From NCBI GenBank assembly GCA_014529385.2, contig CM043949.1, forward strand, positions 145,840,350 to 145,904,349: a stretch of 64,000 nt of DNA, read 5' to 3'. A model generated the notes under the pieces. The model saw only the letters and a list, made by a program, of their open reading frames with translations, did no database searches and was not told the origin of the DNA. This document shows positions 54,900-64,000 of the stretch, piece by piece; positions within the stretch are counted from its first letter, which is position 1, and every line of letters begins with the position of its first letter. The stretch comes from Adiantum capillus-veneris (taxonomy: Eukaryota > Streptophyta > Polypodiopsida > Polypodiales > Pteridaceae). The position numbers and the translations under genes were made by a program.

Positions 54900-57250
54900 G
54901 AGATATGTATTCTAGGAGATATGTACATACATGTTTATGAGTCGGGTAGCATCCTATCCCTTGTAAATATGCATGCTTTTCACAAGTTAATGAAAATCTA
55001 TATTTTCATATACATGATTTTTGTTAGAAAGTCTGTAAATGAATTTAATGTTTCAACCAGTAACAATAAAAAAATATGGGAATCAAGAGGAATTAGACTT
55101 GTCTAAATTCCTAAATGGATTCCAAAATGTTTTTATTGATGATACCCCCATGAGCTATCTCCACAATGAGGGGACAATGACCATGCAATGGAGCTTCTAC
55201 CATGAAGCTCACTGCCTAATAAGCCTCCTTATTGAGCTTTATAAGCTCCACAAGAGGAGTTCAAAAGGCACTGGTAAGTTTTGAGAGAGATTAGGCTTTC
55301 CTCTAACCAAAAGAAAAGTGGATTTTTCAAGAGATTCAATAATTAGGTCACATTATCTCTAGAGGTGGTATTTGTATGGATCCACAAAAGGTAGAGGTAA
55401 TAAAAAGATGGCCTAATCCAAGGAGTATACATGAGTTGCGAATCTCTAAAGGTATGAGTGCATACTAGAGATGCTTCATAGGAAAAAATTCATGCTTACA
55501 GCAGGTCCAATACATGACTTAACAAAAAACAACGTTAAGTTTACATGGACTGCAAAGAGAGAAAAATACTTTCGAAAACTTCAAAGAGAAACTTATCTCT
55601 CAACTTATGCTTACACTACGGAATCTCTCAAAGCTATTTGAGGTCCAATGTAATGCCTGGATGATTGCCTTCGAGCAAAACCTTGCTTCAAGAAGGGAAT
55701 ACCATAGCATACAAGATTCAAAGACTCAAATCCAATGATCGAATGTTGGACATATATAAAAGGAGCTACGAGCTGTTTTACATGCCGTAGACACATGGAA
55801 GTACTTCTTGAGGACTCCATCCATGATGAAAACCAAGCTATCCGACAAACAAATAAGGTGGGCGAGTTTCGTTTTGCAATTTAATTTCTACATTGCTCAC
55901 ATTGCTCGCTAGCACAATCATGTAGCTGATGCACTTTCATGATGGCCAAGGGTAGATAGGGTATCAATAGCAACTAACAATAAACTATCTTTTATGTTAG
56001 TTAAATATGCTTCTAAACCAGACTTTAGGGATATGATAATAGCCTTTACAAATGGAAGAAAAAAGAGCCACTCACGCTAGAGGATGGTTATCTTCCATAC
56101 CTCAATAGGCTATATCTTCCTCACTTCCCATGCTCGTCCCATATGTGGGGCAAAGAGGAATTCGAATTTACTCTGCTAGGAGTAAAAGCATACTTGTTTT
56201 GTCTTACCAAGAAACGAGAACATACAAGGGGTATGTTTCAAAATGTATGGTATACCAAAAGATGAAGTATGATAGAAGGACCATGGCTTAGGACCATGGC
56301 TTGCCAACATCTAATTGTGTCGGATAGAAATCCTACCATGACCACTAATTTCTGATAGAGTCTCTATCAGAACTAGAGTAACCCTCTTGTGTCGGCCTAC
56401 TATTCCAGCGGATGGCCAAAAGGAAAATCACAAAACTTATGATCCTTGATCTACTAAAAGCCTGTGATTTGAAGTAGATCAATGCTCAAAATGGGAGAAG
56501 TACTTACCCTAACAACAGTATGTCTCTAATAACGTGAACATACTTCTAAGGGGAAAGTACCTTTCGAGGCTAAAGACGGAAGATCCAATATTTCCTTGTA
56601 GCTTAAGGTACATGGGAAGATCATCATTGCAAAGGAGTATAGCCGAGATCAAAACGAATCTTTTTAGAAGATTAAACAGGCTATATCAATCTATTAGCTA
56701 GGCAAAAGAGGATCCTGCCATTAGGCACAAAAGAGCCTTATCCTTTAAATAAAAAAAAACGTTGGGCCTTACTAAACTTCCCCAAGGCTCATCTAAGGCA
56801 AATTACACACAAGAATCCTACGGGCCATTAAAGGGATTATTCTAGCTCAGCACAAAGATACTATGGCCCCTTCTAAATTTTCAAGCCCATCCATAAGATG
56901 GCTAATCAATTAAAGTTGCCCAACTACTGGCTCATATATATCATTTTTCATGAGAACCTATTCGAGCCATATTAAGGAGAGCCACCAATAGAGGCTATAA
57001 ATGATGACCCACCAGATATCGAGGATGAAGCAAATGAGCTCCAATCCAAGTTCATTCTTTGACAGGAACACAAGGTATTAAGAAATGGTAAGATTACTGA
57101 CAGTATCTTATTTAAGTTACCAATTATCCTTTCAAAGATGCTAAATGCATGCAAAGAACATAGCTTAAGGATAATATGAACCTTGTTAATGATGCTTACA
57201 ATGACACAGAAGAGTAAGAAAATGTAAAAGAAATGCATTGTAAATGATCC
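54900..57250 (+). pseudogene. protease, RT, RNase H and integrase traces of element I
   Basis: A decayed protease region (HVYESGSILSLVNMHAF, about 54925) is followed by RT traces (FQNVFIDDTPMSYL; GGICMDPQKVEVIKRWPNPRS at about 55362-55425; FKGMSAYYRCFI). RNase H comes next: LRAVLHAVDTWKYFL, and HNHVADALS near 55915-55940. The tail reads WLIYIIFHENLFEPY and PIEAINDDPPDIEDEA, like a gypsy integrase end. The RT active-site YxDD region and the integrase core were not found, so large deletions are likely. It is heavily decayed. Confidence 0.7.
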
Positions 57251-57414
57251 ATGTTTTTGTTTTGTAAGACTCTCTTTTTATGTTTTGTGCACAATTCTTA
57301 AGAAGTATGCATACTTAGGATCATGTTTGTGGTGACTACGTCTCCCAAACACCAAGTAGAACTTGTCACTATACTTTGGAAGTATGATATGGACTAAAAA
57401 GAGCAGACATGCTT

Positions 57415-57586
57415 TGTAAGAACTAGGGGAAACTAGACTGAAGATCCTCCTCCCAACCTCCCATTATATAGGTGGGCTCCTAGCCCCTTGCCCTAGACGG
57501 ATCCCCTGTCCACATTGTCTAGCCCGACCCTTGGCCGTAGTCCATGACCATCCTAGTTCTTAGGTTATAGGACCCTTGTCCTGACA
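57415..57586 (-). repeat. 3' LTR of element G
   Basis: 172 bp with a minus-strand TATATAA box near 57465. It is preceded, in element orientation, by a purine-rich tract (GAGGAAGTAA). Confidence 0.93.
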
Positions 57587-58202
57587 TTACTTCCTCGAAA
57601 ACAAAAGTGGGAAACTTCTTCTTAAGAACACTAATGTTTTCCCAAGTGGCACCTTCTTCCGGTCTGTCTTTCCACTTGATTAAGGCTTGTTGTCGTACAT
57701 GATGTCGTGTACGCAACTCATGATAATCCGAAACACGTTCAAATTCATGCGGTAAGGTAGGAGGTTCAATGTAATCAACCAAAACCTGTTGGTCAATGAC
57801 GTTGTCGTCCCCATGTAACCGCTTTCGTAGAAGGCTTACATGAAACACCGGATGAATGCGAGAATGTGATGGTAGTAATAGTTTGTAGGCACGATCATCA
57901 ACTCGCTTGAGTATTTTGAAAGGCCCACAGTATTGGGGAGATAATTTAGGTGTCAGTCCAGTTTTCAGACTTTCTGAATGTTCTGGTACACGTAAAAATA
58001 CTTCCTCCCCTTCTTGGAAGGTAACTTGCCGACGTTTCTCATCAGCGTATTTCTTATACCGATCATGTGCTTGCCAGACATTCTGAAGAGTAAGTTTCAG
58101 CATATCCATGTGGTCTTGGAGAAAATCCTTAACCTGTTGGAGTTTTTCAGTTGCCAACCCCACCGTAACTGGTGACCTGGGTTGAAACTCGTACATGAGC
58201 AT
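57519..58202 (-). pseudogene. integrase C-terminus and chromodomain of element G
   Basis: This is a 227-codon frame. It begins in the late integrase core (MLMYEFQPRSPVTVGL), continues with YKKYADEKRRQVTFQEGEEVFLRV (GPY/F-type region PQYCGPFKILKRV), VFHVSLLRKRL and the chromodomain HVRQQALIKWKDRPEEGATWE, then runs into the LTR. It parallels 46598-47110 of element F. Confidence 0.88.
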
Positions 58203-58889
58203 AAAAGGACTAAAACCTGTTGTGACATGCTTAGAACTGTTGTAGGAAAACTCGAGAATAGGTAAGTATTCTTCTCAGTCTGACTATTTTTTGCTGATGT
58301 ATGCTCTTAGCATATCCTCCAGCACCTGGTTAACCCGTTCTGTTTGACCAATCCGTGTCTGGATGATGAGTTGTACTGAGGTTGAGTTGTGTACCCAATC
58401 GTTTAAATACAGCTCTCCAAAAGTGGCTGTTAATCTTGGGATCACGGTCACTAACGATGTTACTTGGAAACCCATACAATTTTTAGAGATTGTCCACAAA
58501 TAACTTGGCTAGTTCCGGTGTCTTAACCGTTGATTTGGTCTGAATAAACTTGCATAGTTTAGTCAACCTGTCTACGACCACCCATACTGAGTCATGACCT
58601 CGTATAGTGGTTGGTAAACCTACAATGAAATCCATAGAGATACTTTCCCATTTGCCATTGGGAATTTTTGAAGGATGTAAGAGTCCTCCTACTTTTAGGC
58701 ACTCTGCCTTGTTAGCTTGACATTTTTGGCAATGCAAGACATAAGCTTGAACAAAGCCATGTAGACCTGGCCAGTAAAACTATCATCGTACGAGAGAATA
58801 AGTTTTTCTAATCCCCGGGTGCCCTGCACTTGGAGTATCATGACATTCATAAAGAATTTGACGCCGAATGTCTGTGTCTGTCTTCGCAC
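58203..58889 (-). pseudogene. integrase zinc-binding and core of element G
   Basis: In three frames: ECHDTPSAGHPGIRKTY and MHCQKCQANKAECL (HHCC region), SMDFIVGLPTTIRGHDSVWVVVDRLTKL (first catalytic Asp), and VTVIPRLTATF-type remnants of the second region before QTRIGQTERVNQVLEDML (Glu region). Stops at about 58782, 58483 and 58284 separate the pieces. Confidence 0.82.
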
Positions 58890-59800
58890 AAACTCTCCCC
58901 TTGTGAATTAGGTACCCATTGTCGATGGTAAAATGCTTCCATCGCTGTAGTTCATCACTTGATAAAGAAAAAGTAGGTGTGGAGGTTAACTGTACACTAC
59001 CTGCATTGGAGTGAGAAGGATCCCTCTTTTGAACATGGCTCCACACTTTGGAATATGTTTCATCATGCTCATATTTGCCCTTGAGAGAATCTAGAAATTC
59101 ACTACGAAGTTCCGTGAACAAGAGCGAATTGATCTCTGGCATTCTACTGAGAGCGTCTGCCACTACATTGTATTGACCTTTGCGATACGCTAATTTGGCA
59201 TCATATTCCTGAAGGATCTCAACCCACCTAGCTTTTCGACCCTTTGAATCTGTTTGTTGTGTAAACCATTTGATTTTTTCATGGTCAAACACAATCTCGA
59301 ACTGAGCACCATATAGATAGTGCCGCCATGTCTTTAAGGCAGACATTATTGCATAGAGTTCGCGCTCGTAAGCAGAATAGTTTTGCTGAGCTGCATCAAG
59401 CTTCTGACTTTCAAATGCAATCGGCCGTCTGTCTTGTAAGCAGGACAGCTCCAATAGCACGATCACTGGCATCCGTTTCCAAAAAGAATGGTTTCAAAGG
59501 ATCGACAATAGCCAGTATAGGAGTTGTAGCTAATGCTTCTTTGAGTGTTTCAAAACTGTGTTGTTGAGCAGAACCCCATTGGAAAGCTTTACCTTTGCCT
59601 TTTAGTTGGTCCGTCATAGGTACAGCAATGTGAGCATAGTTTTTAACAAAGCTTCGGTAAAAATCGGCAAAGCCTAAAAAGATCTGTAATTCTTCCAGAT
59701 TTTTAGAGGTGGCCATTTCCGGATGGTATCCACTTTGGATTGATCCATGTATAGGCCATAAAGCTGAAATAACATGCCCTAAATAATGAATTACCTCCAT
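58783..59800 (-). pseudogene. RT thumb and RNase H of element G
   Basis: The first frame (59800-59411) reads [29 protein letters not shown] and FFLETDASDRAIGAVLL (RNase H Asp). After a frameshift the second frame (59472-58783) continues QDRRPIAFESQKLDAAQQNYSAYERELYAI, FEIVFDHEKIKWF and YNVVADALSRMP. Together they form a nearly complete RNase H domain split by one indel. Confidence 0.88.
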
Positions 59801-61035
59801 AGAAAATCACATTTAGATTCCTTGGCATATAACTTGTTTCTGTGTAACAACTCAAATACCTGCCTGAGATGTTGTAAGTGTTCTTCTTCAGAAGCACTAT
59901 AAAGGAGAATGTCATCGAGGAACACAATGACAAATTTGCCCAAATATGGCTTCAAGACACTATCCATAAGTGTCATGAATGTTGCGGGCGCATTGGTTAA
60001 CCCAAAGGGCATCACCAAAAACTTGTAATGTCCAAACCGTATTCGGAATGCAGTCTTAGGTATATCGGCAAGCCGAATACGAACTTGGTGATATCCTAAC
60101 CGCAAGTAGATTTTTGTAAAAATTCGAGCATAAGTTAGCTTATCAAATAACTCATCTACCCTTGACAATGGGTATTTGTTCTTAACTGTAACCGCATTTA
60201 AGCCCCGGTAGTCTACGCACATATGCATACTGCCATCCTTTTTCTTAACAAAAAGGATAGGCGAAGCCCATGGTGAAGAATTGGGTTGTATAAACCGTTT
60301 GCTAAGGTAGTCAACAAGTTGACGTTCGACCTCAGCAGCCTTTGAGTAACTCATACGGTAAGGTGGTTTACTAACAGGTTTATAGCCTGCAGTTACATCA
60401 ATGCCATGTTGTACTAAGCGTGTCGGCGGTAAACCTACTGGCAAATCATTAGGAAAGACATCTTGAAATTCCTTTAATAATTTTTGTAATTGATTAGCAA
60501 CGTTTGCTTGTGTAGAATTAGTAATTGGTGGAATAGAGGAGAGAGAAGCATGCAGCGTTGAGGAATGTTTAACAGACTCAATGTTAGAAAGAAAATGAGA
60601 CAGTGAGTAACACAAGAAAACCTGTTCTATTTCATTATCAGAAACGAGCTGCATAAGCTCAGTAGTACAAATCAGTGGTGATGAAGGTATATCCTTTTCT
60701 CCTAACAACAACACATGTGTGCCATGGGAATCAAACATCAAGCTGTTGTGCTCATAGCTACGCTTCAGTGATGGTCCTAGGCTATGCAACCACTCCCTAC
60801 CAAGAACCACATCAGCCCTTTCCATGTTCATAACCTGAAAATACAAACAAGTAGAGTACCCTTGTACTTCCAATGGAACAGCTCGGCATTGAGTATCCCA
60901 TATTTCAGTATCATGTCCATTCATCATTGCTACCTTGTAGCGGTGGGTACTCGGAGTTTGACGCAGTTTGAGCTTTTTCACCAATCCATAATTGATGAAA
61001 TTGTGAGTAGCACCGTCATCTACCAAGATGCGCAC
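59791..61035 (-). pseudogene. protease and RT palm/fingers of element G
   Basis: This is a 414-codon frame: [16 protein letters not shown] (protease, Asp in DDGAT), [27 protein letters not shown], then RT with [50 protein letters not shown] and [13 protein letters not shown]. The first RT catalytic residue is changed: the family pattern K-I-D-L reads K-I-Y-L here. The FLDD pair is intact. The frame ends at 59791 with a TAG in place of the normal continuation. Confidence 0.9.
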
Positions 61036-61056
61036 CTTGTGCCCTTGAATATATCT

Positions 61057-62340
61057 CTACATATGTACCAACTCATGTGGTCCAAAGGTTTGTTGCCACA
61101 TGGAAGCTGTGAGACAGCATTCATGCACCACCTCAGTGTGTGTTACTTCCACTGTGGAGAATTTTGAGGAAGACTCAAGAGGCAATAGTTGCATTGTGTG
61201 CAGTGCTTTCTCCTTCCCTTGAGCAATAGATTTCCCCTTGGGACAATCCTTTTTTCCATGGCCTCTTCCTAAACATTGAAAACATAGCTTCTCTTTCTTG
61301 GCTTTATCAAAATCTTCAGAAGAGAGAGGACCCCTGGACCCCTTGGGTCTTTTAGATGCATGTGAATTAGCAACTAGAAACTTTCTTTTATTGTGCCCGT
61401 ACTGAGTGTGTGTATTACCATGTATACTAGCACGCACGTTACTATTATGTGTTTTCTTATCATCAGGGTCATCATGAATATGTGCTTTCACTATGGCTTC
61501 CTCAAGTGTTTTAGGGTCTTGGGTCTTGACATACTTCTTAAGCTCTAGAGTCAGACCTCGTATGAACCCTCATACTTGTTGAAAGGTATCCAAGCCTTCC
61601 AACTTGAGGATGACGTCCCGATAGTGAGAGATATATTAAAGGAGTGATGGATATTGGCGCATGGAACATGTGTCCCAAGCGGTCCAATTTCGATCGGCCT
61701 CGTTTGTAGGAAAAAATTCTTTGCTAAACATTGCTTCAAAGGCTGCCCAACTCTGTGGTATGATGTTTTTCTCCTTGAGAGACATCCACCATTTGTAGGC
61801 CTTGACTTCCAAAGTTAAGCTCATTTGCAGAGCTCGGACTGCATCCAGAGTACGCCGTAAGGCGTGAATTCCATCCCATTTACTGAGAAAGATGTTCACT
61901 GCATCCTTATTGCGGTTTCGATCTTCGCCCTTAAAAAGTGGTGGTTTAAAGTTCTTTAACAAGTCATCTACCTCTTTGGCAGTGAGAGTATGCAGTGTTT
62001 CATTAATTGGGCCTTGCCCATGTGTTCCACCGTGCTCATGCATGTGGGTGTCAGCAGGACTCTTAGACTGTTGTTGCATTAATTGAATGACTAATGTGGA
62101 AAGTTTAGTAACATTTTCATTTAAAGATTTAAAATTTTCATCCATGACTATCATGCATGTCTGAAGTGCACGAAATTCTTGAATATTGAGCAATTCGTAA
62201 GTATCTTCTCCTACCGTAGCATCGCGGGTACTCTCCTTGACAGGATCCGGCCACGAGCCATCATTGGTAGGATCAGGAGTACTTTGCTCAAAATCGAATG
62301 TCATATTGATATCCGAATCCATGGCGACACAGTGCAGTGA
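61057..62340 (-). pseudogene. gag of element G
   Basis: The start MDSDINMTFDFEQSTPDP at 62322 is followed by coiled segments, PPLFKGEDRNRNKDAVNIFLSKWDG and the Gag core (LTLEVKAYKWWMSLKEK, WAAFEAMFSKEFFP). The frame is lost near 61640. After a break, 61491-61057 reads KAHIHDDPDDKKTHN and the zinc knuckle CFQCLGRGHGKKDC. It is a structural particle protein; two or three lesions prevent full translation. Confidence 0.88.
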
Positions 62341-63161
62341 AAGAAGTACTCAAAAAAAAAACTAATGTTGGTAGCACTTGCCAAGTATAGCGAACTCCAC
62401 TTGTGCGTTGTAGCACCTAACCGTCGAAAAAGGAAGAATTTGCACAAGCGATGTAAAAAACAAACTCCGCAAAATTGTCCGTGGTTCACAAGATGACTGA
62501 AATCTTGTAGCGGAGATGGTCGAATTGTCACCGCCGTTGTGAAGAAGCTTGATTATTGAAAGCTTTCTTAATTGGCGAATGATTATGTTGCACGAACTCC
62601 AATGGGAACTGTCGCAATGTAAAAATATGCAAATATATGGAATTTTCTGCAATAACTGAGTTGAACCATAAGCCATGAAACTCGAAGGAAAGCCGAGACG
62701 GCTTGATGCTTGCCCCGCACACGAAGGCTCTTGCTTGTGAGCCGCCTTTCTTGTGGGAAGGGCCACCAAGAATGTCCAATTCTCAAAATCTTGTGTCAAT
62801 TGGCCATGCCATATGAAATCAAACGAGTTTTGAGGAAAAAAAACTCGCAGGCAGCGTGGAGCATAAATGCGAGGACGAAGGAGACTGTGTGCGGCTTGCA
62901 GTGGCAGAATTAGGCCAAGTGCTCTTAGAAGCACAACATCGTGACCACGGCGCTCCCTTCAAGCCTGAGCGTGCGCCGTTTCGTGCACCACCCACCCACG
63001 TCCAAAACGCGCAACATACTTGATTTAGGCAAGCCCCTTTGCTAAATTTGGTAAAATCTCAAAAAAAAAGCCACGATTCTCACCTCAAGGCCCTATTTTT
63101 AGGAGCCAAAAGTGAGCACACCTAGAGAGAGAGTGGAAGAGAGAATTCCTAGCTAACCTAA
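62341..63161 (-). other. 5' leader of element G
   Basis: This lies between gag and the primer site. Overlapping frames of up to 190 codons on the minus strand lack any motif and change between related copies, so they are not annotated as genes. Confidence 0.6.
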
Positions 63162-63173
63162 GCTCTGATACCA
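63162..63173 (-). promoter_or_regulatory. primer binding site of element G
   Basis: The minus strand reads TGGTATCAGAGC, one base from the 5' LTR. Confidence 0.93.
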
Positions 63174-63174
63174 G

Positions 63175-63346
63175 TGTAAGAACTAGGGGAAACTAGACTG
63201 AAGATCCTCCTCCCAACCTCCCATTATATAGGCGGGCTCCTAGCCCCTTTCCCTAGACGGATCCCCTGTCCACATTGTCTAGCCCGACCCTTGGCCGTAG
63301 TCCATGACCATCCTAGTTCTTAGGTTACAGGACCCTTGTCCTGACA
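63175..63346 (-). repeat. 5' LTR of element G
   Basis: 172 bp, near-identical to 57415-57586, followed by the TGCTT target duplication. Confidence 0.93.
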
Positions 63347-63519
63347 TGCTTGCAGTAGACAATGTCTCTCAAGCACCAAGTGGATTAGTCATTCACTCTG
63401 GAATGATGTTGAAGGGTAAAAATGAATTCTCTACCCGCTAAGACCAATGGACTAATGGGTGATACTTTACCATCTCTACCTCATAGTTGAGAAAAACTAT
63501 GATTTCAAGAGAGAGGTAA

Positions 63520-64000
63520 TCTCATAAAAACTAATATCTAACCAACCAAATGATTTTCTCATATTAAATTCATCACTTAATGTGGGAGAATAAATGGGAA
63601 CAAGGATTAATATATTGAGATGTGCTTATAGATCTATCTCAACACAAGGCCAATAATAAAAGGGGCCCAAATGAGAGATGGTACATCAAAGAGCAAGGCT
63701 AACCAATGGAGCATAAGACCTTAGGGTTAGCTTCATTGAAGACCTCCAATAATGTGTGTAAAAGTCCTTTGACCTTAGGTAAGCTAGGGCTGAGCTTGAG
63801 GCGGGAACCGACCCAGGTCGAGATGCTTGTCCTACTTCTCATGCTTGATGACTAAGGTGCTTGAGGTGCTTGAGATTCTTGAGGTTCTTGATGATTCAGA
63901 TTCTTGAGGTGCTTGACATGCTTGAGATGCTAGGGTTGTACTTGAGATGAGAACCTAGCCCAAGCTAAGTGCTTCAGGGCCAAGCTTGTGGTGGAAACTG
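63520..64000 (+). repeat. 3' LTR of element I, cut by the window end
   Basis: TCTCATAAAAACTAATATC onward matches 50937-51417, with the second base of the terminus changed (TG to TC). It is preceded by the purine tract AAGAGAGAGGTAA. Confidence 0.85.

Larger units (their letters stand above)
57415..63346 (-). mobile_element. Ty3/gypsy chromovirus-type element G, young insertion
   Basis: Two 172-bp LTRs (57415-57586 and 63175-63346; ends TGTAAG/CTGACA) differ at only three bases by eye. TGCTT flanks it exactly (57410-57414 and 63347-63351). The minus-strand primer site TGGTATCAGAGC (63162-63173) and purine tract (57587 onward) set the orientation. Gag, zinc knuckle, protease, RT, RNase H, integrase and chromodomain follow on the minus strand, but with several frameshifts and a lost RT catalytic Asp. 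It is the same family as element F. Confidence 0.95.
50937..64000 (+). mobile_element. Ty3/gypsy element I with 1.85-kb LTRs, right end outside
   Basis: The 5' LTR (50937-52790) is followed by a primer site (TTGGCATCAGAGC), a decayed gag (53206-54480), a zinc knuckle, decayed protease/RT/RNase H (54915-56000), integrase-end traces (to about 57250), a polypurine tract (AAGAGAGAGGTAA, before 63520) and the first 481 bases of the 3' LTR. Element G is inserted at 57415-63346. The segment 63520-64000 matches 50937-51417 well, confirming the LTR pair. The element is at least 13 kb with G, or about 9 kb without it once the 3' LTR is completed. Confidence 0.85.

Noticed and set aside
62362-62934. 190-codon minus-strand frame upstream of gag in element G
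   Set aside because: Lies in the leader between primer site and gag, has no motif, and overlaps other open frames of similar quality.

Overview
This window looks like nuclear DNA from a land plant with a large, repeat-rich genome. Almost everything that can be recognised is a transposable element: Ty1/copia and Ty3/gypsy LTR retrotransposons with initiator-Met primer sites, a plant LINE (L1 type), a CACTA (En/Spm) DNA transposon and foldback mini-elements. Between them lie long (CT)n, (TA)n and poly-G/C tracts. The Gag type in the 17.8-24.2 kb element resembles Gag-like proteins I associate with ferns and lycophytes, so a fern-like genome is plausible, but this is inference and not proven. 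There are no bacterial operons, rRNA, tRNA genes or CRISPR arrays. One probable host gene is present, a secreted pepsin-like (nepenthesin/TAXi type) aspartic protease on the minus strand at 35.8-38.4 kb.

Layout. 1-7227: a plus-strand copia element (A). Its reading frame is split at 1663/5313 by a 3.65-kb composite of rearranged copia parts, flanked by a TTCAG duplication. 7228-12429: old, mostly unreadable repeats, including a relative of a 2-kb LTR seen later and an LTR end with a primer site. 12444-35104: a LINE with a 14-bp target duplication (AAGATTCTTTAGAA), spread over 22.7 kb because two elements landed in it. One is a CACTA transposon (15858-26621, TSD GAC) that cut the RT active-site motif and was itself hit by a large LTR element, E (17797-24174, LTRs of about 2.0 kb, TSD CCGT). 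The other is a non-coding LTR element, D (27483-33532, LTRs of 475 bp, TSD GGTAG). Subtracting both leaves about 5.84 kb, a normal full-length plant LINE.

35.1-41.3 kb: tandem repeats, the protease gene with hairpin elements in its introns, a LINE relic and satellite-like repeats. 41313-47159: gypsy element F (plus strand, chromodomain type, decayed), inserted in the Gag start of a minus-strand LTR element (H). 47.9-50.9 kb: decayed repeats. 50937 to beyond the window end: a gypsy element (I) with LTRs of about 1.85 kb, into which a much younger copy of the F family, element G (57415-63346, minus strand, TSD TGCTT), has inserted.

The most notable observations are three. (1) Element E has full LTR-retrotransposon ends but carries only a long acidic Gag-like coding region and no pol. 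(2) Intron 1 of the protease gene looks newly made by a direct duplication containing AAG|GTT. (3) The nest order can be read base by base from target duplications. All identities and homologies were judged by eye from the sequence; nothing was searched or computed.
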